Below are positions 58,701 through 63,458 of a stretch of 64,000 bases of DNA, in pieces. The position numbers and the translations under genes were made by a program. The DNA comes from Kiritimatiellia bacterium. GTDB taxonomy: Bacteria; Verrucomicrobiota; Kiritimatiellia; UBA8416; YA12-FULL-48-11. The DNA lies in assembly GCA_028716365.1 (NCBI GenBank), contig JAQUPZ010000011.1, forward strand, positions 1 to 64,000. Direction: 5' to 3'. The notes under the pieces were generated by a model. The model ran no database searches, was not told the origin of the DNA, and saw only the letters and a list, made by a program, of their open reading frames with translations. How positions within the stretch are numbered: the first letter of the stretch is position 1; every line of letters begins with the position of its first letter.

Positions 58701-59267
58701 GGCCGTAGTTTGAACGGAACGCATACATTTACAGTCGGTGGTTCTGTTGATTTGCGAAACAAGGCTTTCACTATAGATGTTTGGGCCAATATGAGCATGT
58801 TGTATACCACGAACGATAACATGTGGGCTGGAGGCGGAGTCCAGTTAAGTAACAGTGGTTTGCACTGTGGACACCGTCATGGTTGGGGGTACCTGTCGTT
58901 GTACTTTGGTCTTTATGGGGCTGACTTTAATGCTGGCCCGGATTGTATGGGAGACAGGGGGTCATGGCATTACTATTCCATGGTGCTGTACGATTCGCGT
59001 ATAAAGCGTATTTATCGTGATGGAGTGCTGCTGGGAACCTCGGGTGTAGGTAGTTTCTATCAGAGTTCCGGTTTGGTGATTGGCGGTACTTCAGGCGGTG
59101 GAGCTTCTTATAATGGGTATCTGGATGAAATGCGGGTCTCCTCCAGTATCGCCCGTTCTTCCAACTGGGTATGGGCGTGTTATTTGAATCAAGCCTCCAA
59201 TAATATTTTTAATGTTTACGGTGATATCCAGAAGCTCCTAAAGGGTACTGTGATTATTGTCAGGTAG
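46719..59267 (+). CDS. Giant PATR/PA14/DUF2341/LamG repeat protein, copy 5 (4182 aa)
   Basis: The signal peptide starts at ATG 46719 (cleavage likely after GRA, residue 19). The nearest RBS, GGAGAGG at 46696-46702, is 16 nt away, so TTG 46713 is a possible alternative. The open frame back to 46527 is not signal-like. Architecture is as in copies 2-4, with units ending near residues 1880, 2320, 2754, 3177, 3604 and 4145, and Calx-beta at ~3727-3832. The protein is a mosaic: N-terminus and unit 1 match copy 3, the PA14-like domain matches copy 4, and the unit 2 LamG matches the unit 5 LamG of copies 1 and 2. Unit 5 and 6 LamG domains are unlike those of the other copies. The tail is KLLKGTVIIVR, with a TAG stop unlike the TAA of copies 1-4. 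It is secreted; a surface adhesive role is inferred only. Confidence 0.92.
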   Translation: MKRILTSIIILMMPICGRATDGVWTYNGSDNWTTASRWMNSQIADGVDGIADFSTVNITAARTVTLGADRTIGTILFADAVATNFDWTLVRGTSAILTLDVASGMPVINVSNRTATITTVIDGTKGFEKKGFGTLVLAATNIFTGPVFLRGGQTTLDFNNSLSPTNNIIPATSPLIIGGGSTLFVSGRTNTVNSQVFSGLTVGDGHNLINLVNGSTGQVNLAVGAISRQGYGFINFNPPTNGNITTTTPNEEGILGGYATVRTNDWAINNGMNAIVPYTAYVTNMFYQGFNTIVNTNCTMTNAIVNSLRFNNNPGFTLTLAGTNTITSGGIMFTTNAAFASKIAGGWLTSGTNELVIIDNRKFDRKTTIASNTNLIDSVITDRGSTSVAVRVVSYSSAIGMDNGSLIVFTRTNNTYTGGTHLYGGGLYFQGDGSLGPVPASPQTNIVAVSGYNWLKPRTALTLNGNRTIHVNSNAYLVLDGGNEFTINGEITGSGVLLGPTNYGGRAVILNGSNTMTGTIEANNAGLRVTDGVGLPASANLRIAGRTLDQGIVETSGTFTRELGYGPGQVAWGSTLYSGYNYGGFAAVGGPLTVNIGGNGSNLVWGQTGFNVYTYLQLGSSISSNDVLTWVNPVNLNIWNNSRYIAVRGTAIMQGVISGYGSELIKCNPGTLILAATNTYGGGVTPSVDGTRIENGIVNVSFDEALGAAPLSPTNNIRFIWGNATLQAGADLVLAPTRNIWMGNYLATIYTGTLDSSNYTMTVSGAINGQGGMTKAGSGKVVLLGANSYWGLTTINNGDLVVNGSLAPDSSVIVTNTGFLGGTGVVGGPVTVHSGSGLVPGGTTSGGSLTINNTLTMNSGSIYNWRYGSSPGLITVSNQVAFTSGGSYTLRVYNPDELAEPAGQSFTIITWPDSVADPDTNVSWAVERPVGGGSDTWSTPVVTIDTVSNRIFLAFVPAGFPTIDNGIGPSSIMTNTAVLNGSYTSTGATAEVYIYWGTSDGGTNKGSWANVFTNGELSFGTFSNAVTNLYYGLRYYYRCYATNATGESWSPVTSSFTTLMPGVYADGLRGSIFLNDRQNDIALRLDNAAYYISSTRVFTGFKAGSVLALAEAPQWNVIATGEISAFRMFVGFPSSDYFISAISGQFIPRFTGIHNFRWDCDDWGMMYLDLNDDGIFQTSEGLVALPIWPGNGNVMLTADHPYNFIFMTKENGGGESQNFYFTEPSQAEVRVNTILQPGMWRYCLGGAGISGEQFTGIGSDSATFNATLSSSGTVSEVWAYWGTVDCTNVASAWANSAYVGSYTDAVTAVNYTPTGLTPDTCYYVRFRITNQLTDVWSDCQVFNTTFSPSAYPYKTKITFSGYDKGETLTNFPALVVLSESITNFHYSQFASSSGTDLRFTDESGVNELSYEMEQWDPGDGLALWLKADAGVVTNFSGNVVTWLDQSGLKNDAWALLGNGPLYVTNALNGKPVLSFDGTANYLRNTNWAPGFNLSGEMTYFFVSKQMTTNIGSAAGYFSQRYSTGNDYDNNAALDIEYRVPNAGTNGLRYYRNNNPSLDIVTNNMVFKIDVIRVNTNGARTYINGDAKLTSAVSFASALNPIEYAIGARLAPGVVNCGKTDFAEIILYRKALTDAQMNEVGYYLKTKYNLTAPSYASAGYSPTTGQSYAWVKVPEFTNNCSIWAYWGNPNATFTNAYTTNGSVWSEGYLGVWHMKNTNVVDSTSNRYNTAGWTYTTNAGGAIGMGQGFNGSNAYVGVGNIKVVSNISVEAWAYSTNVNQNGIILGKNPVSSQWQLFTEGGSLKWRATLGDVTLAAPSGSNWHYVAGVQSVSDASLYVDGELGASGTIGVIANGAGYVDIGRYNSGYYFNGALDEIRLSSVMRSSNWLWASFMNQASNSIFAGFGTPITISSSVATNITTTSAVLNATLAAPGSSGDVWAFWGLSDGGTNAAGWASSNFVGTYTDVLSTNISCTVTGLLPDTSYYFTFLATNIQDAVWAKPSKMLETLFAPPVYPYRMKITFSGYDKDETLTNFPALVTFGENLLGFLYSQFKSGATDLRFADESETTELNYEIEQWNTNGSSYVWVQVPMFTSNCSVWVYWGNANATVAPVYTTNGTTWNSDYKSVLHLHESSGLLYDSSLNRNIGNPNGVITRNVEGEIDGADGFHVQDGEDYFALYNSPSLENVQENNYTLEAWFKPVSVPNPQHGIICKAGWFLGMRYTSGRQFLAEHFSGGTTSTNIGWTTTSTFDPGTFWHVVETVDRTNGTGTLYVNGQIRGTRGFTPGMTAREYGTTPWNIGIVQPGYYGADGVIDEARISGITRSSNWLWACWLNQFSNSLFNTYYPAAGIKNVSASGITATSAVANATLYAMNAAFDVFVCWDTNNWGTNITYWAYTNYVGSWTNIDFTNISCTVTGLLSDTRYYYKFSATNAADTLQASDVLDFRTLFSTDSLATYPYRMQITFSGYTVTDEILTNFPALVVLNQGTNGFFYNQLKPAGTDLRFVDEATNELNYEIEAWNTNGSSYVWVQVPQLTNNCSIWAYWGNDNAPVSAYLTNGAVWNANFMGTWHLHANAQDSTANRYNGTVWGGANSIPVAGLIGNAWNFDGVDNAIRVNRMIQDDFTIAFWMKANANSAGGAQWYNGTGLVDADVSGVTNDFGVAYNNQLATFGTGNSDASLSGTVYINDKNWHYIVATRVRSTGEKKIYVDGIACGTQAGNTNCLDMPTRMAFGQIQTLANYFNGYLDEIEISNIDRSSNWIWACYMNQVSNSVFNPAGSVEGGFQPSINNHNGASGVMLNSANLNGYLMSTGGALTAVSVYWGTTDGGTNKGSWISREDFVVTGAGLITTNVTGLVCAAKYYYRFYASNSYGDCWAPSTASFSPSRYRMKVQFGGYDKPETLTNFPALVVFVEGSNGFSYGQCMTTNGSDLRFANSNETLILNHEIEKWDTNGSSYVWVQVPELVDTNTCVWAYWGGSDTNAPSYSTNGATWSQNYLGVWHFNSTNTYKYPDSTTYHFDGWNFGCGPVQGQVAGAVDIGVAPKYIELTGMASASSGYTFHYWLKTTTTSGDTRVIDIQSGRLITAVLGGGLRYYQGASWNTTGYGPVNNGAWRHVVYVFDGNPAVNTAWVYLDGVLVGTSGYTNRLINGTIRIGCDYSSPTAAHFDGALDEFQLSTVTRSSNWIWACFMNQGWNGLFNTSVPVESTTLPVINNNGGVTNVTMSSAWINGYLVITGGAPTTVSVYWGETDGGTNELTWGNVINFGITGAGPLTTNVTGLSVASTYYYRYYASNSYGECWAPYSTIFSPVRYQMQIMFNGYTVTNETLTNFPALVVFCEGSNGFSYSQCATTNGAELRFANSDGTMMLNHEVEKWNTNGNSYVWVQVPELTTNTVIWAYWGLSDVNMPACNTDGSTWDSDFRAVWHMGEVNARDSTANLNNGGGVGNVTTNGWIGDAQSFNGSSTHIECSSRAASLNVRTNITISAWLYHNTGRGWSFAYGAGDTISNGLTYTFGVSDSTKWATEFSGASVPLYGVQSVPEAKSWHHQVYVYDYAAGAVYLYHDGVLTTTGTRSGLIRSSDLFKIGCKHDMGCRWNGFIDELRVDSVPRSSNWIWACYMNQASNSAFMSSTFFISNTGASNITANSADLRGYLHHDDGVQTGVRVFYGKTDGGSVPANWDNSDFQDSVSPGPVVFSIGSLETATTYYYRCYASNSVRSAWAMPSASFFTGQATLQATDSSASEMGPETGMFTVYRPESATNASWIVNYELGGTAVNGVDYSTLSGSVLIPAGQTNATITVTPIEDLLIESDETVTATLMAGGYIIGSQSNAVVTIHNALFNSWPYRLKITFPGYLNPEAETLTNFPALVVFSTNITNFTYSTFALPASGGDLRFANSNETVRLNYEIEQWNTGGNSYVWVQVPELVDTNTCIWAYWGNKMVTGTPSYTTNGATWASGYAGVWHMNESSGTNDVSDSTSAKNNGIQLNNPPVTSGLIAGGRSLNGTHTFTVGGSVDLRNKAFTIDVWANMSMLYTTNDNMWAGGGVQLSNSGLHCGHRHGWGYLSLYFGLYGADFNAGPDCMGDRGSWHYYSMVLYDSRIKRIYRDGVLLGTSGVGSFYQSSGLVIGGTSGGGASYNGYLDEMRVSSSIARSSNWVWACYLNQASNNIFNVYGDIQKLLKGTVIIVR
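51303..51502 (+). repeat. 200-bp near-identical tract shared with copy 3 (partner 24978-25177)
   Basis: This is the partner of the tract at 24978-25177, with one base difference by eye across 200 bases. Both lie in the LamG inserted in the unit 1 DUF2341. The sharp rise and fall of identity at the edges suggests conversion, not uniform descent. Confidence 0.75.
53090..53679 (+). repeat. LamG cassette of the SLENVQE type at unit 2 of copy 5
   Basis: It shares HLHESSGLLYDS, SLENVQENNYTLEAWFKP and FTPGMTAREYGTT with the unit 5 cassettes of copies 1 and 2. The DUF2341 before it and the Fn3-like domain after it are ordinary unit 2/unit 3 sequences. The unit 2 LamG domains of copies 1-4 are of other types, so this cassette has moved by position. 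Confidence 0.8.
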
Positions 59268-59301
59268 ATTGCAGTTCAATGGGGCGCAGGATAAGAAACA
59301 G

Positions 59302-60471
59302 TTACTTCGAAGAATAATTAATGCCTCCTGACGCAGTGTTCTTTCTATATGCCGTTGGAGTTATTCCTTTTTCCCTTCTGAAGATACGTGAAAGATTTTT
59401 TGCATCCGGATATCCCAGCTTAAATGCAATTTCCGTGATAGGCAGGTCGGTTTCTGACAGCATTTTTGCCGCATATTGAACTTGTGCCCGTATGATCTCT
59501 TCGTGAATTGATCGTCCTAATACTTTTTTAAACCGGTGGTAAAGCAAACGCCTGGACATTGGAACAGATTTAACTACATCTTCCACATTGATGTTGTGTC
59601 CGGCGTTATCCCTGATAAAACATATTGCCCTTGCAATATTCCGGTCTTCTGTTGCAAGTATATCTGTTGACTGACGGGTTACAACGTGCAGTGGTTCGAC
59701 AATAATATTCCTGTTACCGGCTTTTTTCCTGCTTATCATTCCCGCCAGCAATTCTGCCGCTTTATAACCTCCCTGTTCCGTATTCAAGACTATGCTTGAT
59801 AAAGGAGGATCTGAAAAATCACAGACAAGTTCGTCGTTGCCCACGCCGATAATTGCGATGTCTTCTGGAATATCAAGGCCTGCTATTTTACAGGCTTCGA
59901 AACAGTCATGGCTGCGATCGTCTGTGCATACCATGAGGCCAAATGGCCTGGGAAGGGAACTCAACCAGTTTGCGAGGCGGGATTGTTTCTCGGCTTGTGA
60001 ACTCTGTCGCAGGTCCGTATAGATATGAGTCTTAAAGCCATCTTTGGCAAGTCTTCTGGAGAAACTGTTCTGGCGATTAAAAGACCACGACCAGTTTCCA
60101 ACGCCGTAATAAGCAAAATGACGGAAGCCACGGTCAAGAAAATGTTCTGCGGCCATTATGCCTACAGCGTTGTCATTTGTTGTAATATTCGAATGTTTGT
60201 GAAAAGTGTTGCGATATGGAGCGATAATAGCAGGAAGCCCTAATGATAATGCTGGAATAAATTCATCTTTTTCACGCATGATGATTCCGTCGGCATTCCA
60301 GTTTTTCAGGTCAGCCAGTACGATTTTCCTGCCGCCCGAAACTACGGGTATAATTCTGAAGAATTTCCACGGTCCATGAAGACGTGAATATTTCAAAATA
60401 CCGCGAATAAGTCCCTGCTCGTATCCGCGTGATGTATCCATAAGGAGGATTACTTTTGGTGTTCTTTTCAT
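59302..60471 (-). CDS. XylR-like AraC-family transcriptional regulator with sugar-binding sensor domain
   Basis: This is a 389-residue protein. Residues ~6-265 look like a LacI/periplasmic-binding-protein-type sensor (VILLMDTSRGYEQGLIRGI at the start; ADGIIM, DRGFRHFAYYG, DDRSHDCFEA, IGVGNDE and LSSIVLN in the usual order). Residues ~277-380 are an AraC-type double helix-turn-helix with the second-helix signature ITEIAFKLGYPDAKNLSRIF and GITPTAYR. This layout is that of the E. coli XylR group, which binds a sugar and activates its use. The gene is divergent from the oxidoreductase gene at 60727 and convergent with the last giant gene, only 34 bp away. No strong Shine-Dalgarno precedes its ATG. 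Its most likely target is the adjacent divergent operon; the sugar ligand cannot be told from sequence. Confidence 0.92.
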   Translation of the reverse strand: MKRTPKVILLMDTSRGYEQGLIRGILKYSRLHGPWKFFRIIPVVSGGRKIVLADLKNWNADGIIMREKDEFIPALSLGLPAIIAPYRNTFHKHSNITTNDNAVGIMAAEHFLDRGFRHFAYYGVGNWSWSFNRQNSFSRRLAKDGFKTHIYTDLRQSSQAEKQSRLANWLSSLPRPFGLMVCTDDRSHDCFEACKIAGLDIPEDIAIIGVGNDELVCDFSDPPLSSIVLNTEQGGYKAAELLAGMISRKKAGNRNIIVEPLHVVTRQSTDILATEDRNIARAICFIRDNAGHNINVEDVVKSVPMSRRLLYHRFKKVLGRSIHEEIIRAQVQYAAKMLSETDLPITEIAFKLGYPDAKNLSRIFRREKGITPTAYRKNTASGGINYSSK

Positions 60472-60515
60472 TTTGGGAAAAGAATATTATTTTCCTGTAA
60501 AAAGTGGAGACTTAA

Positions 60516-60543
60516 TTTGCACAAAATGAGGAATACTTTGCAC
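60516..60543 (+). promoter_or_regulatory. Candidate AraC/XylR-type operator: TTTGCAC direct repeat, 21-bp period
   Basis: TTTGCAC occurs at 60516-60522 and again at 60537-60543, in the same orientation and exactly 21 bp apart (two helical turns). AraC-family regulators typically bind two direct half-sites spaced this way. It lies in the 255-bp region between the divergent XylR-like gene and the oxidoreductase operon, ending 15 bp upstream of a possible -35 box. The rest of this intergenic region shows no other clear structure. Confidence 0.45.
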
Positions 60544-60558
60544 GGCGTGAGGTTGATC

Positions 60559-60588
60559 TTGACCATTGTTGTCAGATACATTTACATA
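60559..60588 (+). promoter_or_regulatory. Possible promoter of the oxidoreductase/MFS cluster
   Basis: TTGACC (60559-60564), 18 bp, TACATA (60583-60588), 138 bp before the start codon. The -35 is one base from consensus and the -10 is weak, as expected of an activator-dependent promoter. It lies just downstream of the candidate TTTGCAC repeats. Confidence 0.35.
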
Positions 60589-60726
60589 AAGCTGGCGATG
60601 GGCTGAAGTTCGGCTTTGTGAAAATATTAAGCGAAAGGAAGAGTCGTCTGGCAGGTGTTGATTGGTGTACAGAAATACCCTCAAGGGTTAGAGTGATTTC
60701 CTATTTACATAACAGGAGGTACGATC

Positions 60727-62085
60727 ATGAATAATTCCATCTCTCGAAGAACATTTCTTCATCATTCCGTTGGTACTGTGACGGGCACGGCCCTGGGGCT
60801 TGGCGCAATGACTGCGATTGGTGCCGAGAATGTAAGCGGCGCCAATGAACGCGTGAATATCGCCATGATTGGCTGTGGCGGTCGCGGGAATTTTGTGGCG
60901 CGCGGACTGATTGAAAAGGGCGCCTGTATCACCTATCTCTGTGATCTTCAGTCACCTCGCCTGGAAAAGAGCTGGAAGTTCCTCTCGGAAGTACAGAATA
61001 CCAAGCCCAAGCTGGTCAGTAATATGAAGGAAGTTCTCGATGCCAAGGATGTGGATGCTGTTGTTGTGGCCACTCCTGACCACTGGCATGCTCCGGCAAC
61101 TGTTCTTGCATGCCAGGCCGGCAAGGATGTTTATGTTGAAAAGCCCCATTCTCATTGTATCTGGGAAAGTCAGAAAATGATCGAGGCCGCCAGAAAATAC
61201 AAACGGATTGTACAGGTTGGCACACAGAACCGTTCAGGTCCTTACATTCTGAGTGCGCTGGAATACATCAAGACGGGTAAACTCGGGAAGATAAGTCTGG
61301 TCAAGGTATACAACATGTTTCCCGGCGGGCCTTTCAAGTTGGGCACATCTGATAAATGCCCGGATGATTTTGACTGGGACAAATGGTTGGGCAGGGCCCC
61401 TGAACGACCATACCATCAGCGTATTGTACACGGTGGGTGGCTGCATTACTGGGACTTCAACAGTGGTATTATGTTCGGCAATGCCATTCACCAGCTTGAT
61501 CTGGCGCTGATGATGATGGGCGATCCTCCACTGCCGACGAGCGTTCGCAGTCTTGGTGTGAAGTACTGCCATGATGGTGATGAATCGGAAATACCGGATA
61601 TTCATAACATCAGCTGGGACTTTGGGACATTTGTCATGACGTTCGATTTAACGAGATATCAGCGTTACATGGAGGACACGAGTACCACCATCCGTCGAAA
61701 CGATCTCTTCCCTTATTGGACCATGAATGCCACCAGAATAGAATTATACGGCTCCAGTTTATTGATGACACTTGGCAGGCATGGAGGCGGCTGGATTGTT
61801 CAGCAGCCCGGCGGTGGAATAGTGGATAAAATGTTCGGGCGTCCATGTGACGAACCGCATTACGAGAATTTCCTCGCGTGTATCAAGAGTCGCAAGGCGC
61901 CTACGGCGGATGTTGGCATCGTGCATAACAGCAATGTGGTGATGCACATGAGTAATATTGCTCACCGGGTTGGTAATGTAGCTCTTAAGTATGATTCCAA
62001 GACCGGTAAATTTGATAACGATGACGCCAATAAACTTATCAAAGACACTTATCGTAAAGGTTACGAAATTCCAGATCAGGTGTAA
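60727..62085 (+). CDS. Gfo/Idh/MocA-family NAD(P)-dependent oxidoreductase, Tat-exported
   Basis: This is a 452-residue protein with AGGAGG at 60714-60719, 7 nt before ATG. The N-terminus is a twin-arginine signal (SRRTFL, residues 6-11, then a hydrophobic stretch ending near AIGA), so the folded enzyme with its cofactor is likely exported. The Rossmann motif IGCGGRG begins near residue 48. The family EKP motif (lysine 139) follows DVYV, and H255QLD258 in GNAIHQLD fits the conserved catalytic His/Asp region. TPDHWHAP is typical of the long Tat-type members common in Planctomycetes and Lentisphaerae. The family oxidises or reduces sugars, inositols or their derivatives; the substrate here is unknown. 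It is first in a cluster with the MFS transporter (66 bp gap). Confidence 0.93.
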   Translation: MNNSISRRTFLHHSVGTVTGTALGLGAMTAIGAENVSGANERVNIAMIGCGGRGNFVARGLIEKGACITYLCDLQSPRLEKSWKFLSEVQNTKPKLVSNMKEVLDAKDVDAVVVATPDHWHAPATVLACQAGKDVYVEKPHSHCIWESQKMIEAARKYKRIVQVGTQNRSGPYILSALEYIKTGKLGKISLVKVYNMFPGGPFKLGTSDKCPDDFDWDKWLGRAPERPYHQRIVHGGWLHYWDFNSGIMFGNAIHQLDLALMMMGDPPLPTSVRSLGVKYCHDGDESEIPDIHNISWDFGTFVMTFDLTRYQRYMEDTSTTIRRNDLFPYWTMNATRIELYGSSLLMTLGRHGGGWIVQQPGGGIVDKMFGRPCDEPHYENFLACIKSRKAPTADVGIVHNSNVVMHMSNIAHRVGNVALKYDSKTGKFDNDDANKLIKDTYRKGYEIPDQV

Positions 62086-62151
62086 TATTTTGGAAAAACA
62101 GGCTTATTAGCCAATGCTTCGGCGACTGAACTTGGCATGTTAGCTTGAGAT

Positions 62152-63390
62152 ATGACTACACAATCAGACACCCCTCGTGCCAAATGGCTGGTTCTGACAG
62201 CCGCATTTCTGGGTTGGATGTTCGATGGTCTTGAAATGGGTATGTTTCCTGTTGTGGCGCGACCTGCACTTCAGGAGCTGCTTAGTACAACATCAGATCA
62301 GCAGGTTGGTATGTGGATGGGGTATATCACCGCACTATTCCTGCTGGGTGCGGCAGGCGGTGGACTGGTCTTCGGCTGGCTCGGGGACAAGATTGGAAGA
62401 GTCCGGGCAATGACTGCGAGTATTCTGGTTTACTCCATATTTACAGGAGCTTGTTATTTTTCACAGGAAGCATGGCACTTGGGGGCGTTTCGTTTTATGG
62501 CTGCACTCGGCATGGGTGGTGAATGGTCACTGGGTGTTGCGCTTGTGGTCGAAGCCTGGCCGGATGATAAGCGCCCGCTTATGGCTGGCGTTGTCGGTGC
62601 TGCAGCTAATGTTGGTAACGCACTGATAGGTGTTGTGACCTGGGTGTTTCCGGTAAGTGCGTATTCCTGGCGTTGGGTGATGTTGGGAGGTGTGACTCCA
62701 GCCTTTCTGGCGTTGTTTATCATCATGTTGGTGCCGGAGTCGCATCGCTGGCAGGAATCCGTCAAACAAGGCAAAGCTAATCCGTTACGCGAAATATTTG
62801 GTGCGAAACTGTGGAAGACGACGCTATTGGCCATAGTGTTTTCATCGGTGGCTCTTATCGGTACGTGGGGTTCGGTGCAATGGTTGCCGTTATGGGCCGC
62901 CCAGATGGCGGACGAGACCATGCCGCAAGTCAAGGGTATCACCATGTTGGTTATGTCGCTCGGTGCGATTGTGGGTTGTTTTTTCGGATCATGGATTGGT
63001 GCACGTCTTGGACGGCGGCCGGCATATTTTATCCTTTGCGCCATATCGTTGATTTCGTGTGCGGTATTGTTCCGTACTGTCAGTACGTTTGGTCTTAAGT
63101 TTATGATTGGCACGTTTATTGTGGGCCTGGTTACTGCAACTTTTTACGGCTGGTTGCCGTTATACTTGCCTGAACTGTTCCCAACACGTGCTCGCACTAC
63201 AGGGCAGGGATTGAGTTTCAATGCGGGACGTATTTTTGCGGCGATTGGCGCAATCACGCAAGGGCAGCTTGTAAACCATTTCGATGGCAGTTATGCCGAA
63301 GCCGGAGCTATCGTAACCATGATATATCTCGTCGGCATGGTATTTATCTGGTTTGGCAGGGAAACAAAAGACCTGCCGCTGCCTGAATGA
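62152..63390 (+). CDS. Major facilitator superfamily transporter
   Basis: This is a 412-residue, strongly hydrophobic protein with about 12 membrane segments. The loop 2-3 motif A is seen as GWLGDKIGR (~77-86). TM1 carries charged residues in GWMFDGLEMG (D25, E28), and GMGGEWSLG lies in TM4. These resemble the acid/sialate-type proton symporters of the MFS. The C-terminal half has a second motif A-like SWIGARLGRR and LPELFPTRARTTGQG, a common sugar/acid MFS signature. A substrate such as a sugar acid or aminosugar is plausible given the flanking oxidoreductases and sugar-type regulator, but is not shown. No strong RBS precedes ATG 62152 (only TTGAGAT), so coupling to the upstream gene may matter. 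Confidence 0.9.
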   Translation: MTTQSDTPRAKWLVLTAAFLGWMFDGLEMGMFPVVARPALQELLSTTSDQQVGMWMGYITALFLLGAAGGGLVFGWLGDKIGRVRAMTASILVYSIFTGACYFSQEAWHLGAFRFMAALGMGGEWSLGVALVVEAWPDDKRPLMAGVVGAAANVGNALIGVVTWVFPVSAYSWRWVMLGGVTPAFLALFIIMLVPESHRWQESVKQGKANPLREIFGAKLWKTTLLAIVFSSVALIGTWGSVQWLPLWAAQMADETMPQVKGITMLVMSLGAIVGCFFGSWIGARLGRRPAYFILCAISLISCAVLFRTVSTFGLKFMIGTFIVGLVTATFYGWLPLYLPELFPTRARTTGQGLSFNAGRIFAAIGAITQGQLVNHFDGSYAEAGAIVTMIYLVGMVFIWFGRETKDLPLPE

Positions 63391-63458
63391 TGTATGGGAT
63401 TTTGTAAAAGAGTTATTGTTTCTAAAGAATCAGATATAGTCGTAGAACAGGAGGAGAA

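Noticed and set aside
1..59267. Phase variation by simple-sequence slippage in the giant genes
   Set aside because: No homopolymer or short tandem repeat of useful length was seen near the starts or in the frames. Diversity is at the domain level.
1..59267. CRISPR-like or other short regular repeat arrays, suggested by the heavy repetition
   Set aside because: The repeats are coding, ~1.3 kb in period and diverged. No short direct repeats with unique spacers were found.
7411..59267. RTX calcium-binding repeats or a type I secretion signal
   Set aside because: No GGxGxDxxx nonapeptide arrays were seen, and the glycine-rich stretches fit PATR and LamG patterns instead.
62454..63113. 219-codon open frame on the - strand
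   Set aside because: It is antisense to the well-supported MFS transporter gene, has no start signal and no recognisable protein features.
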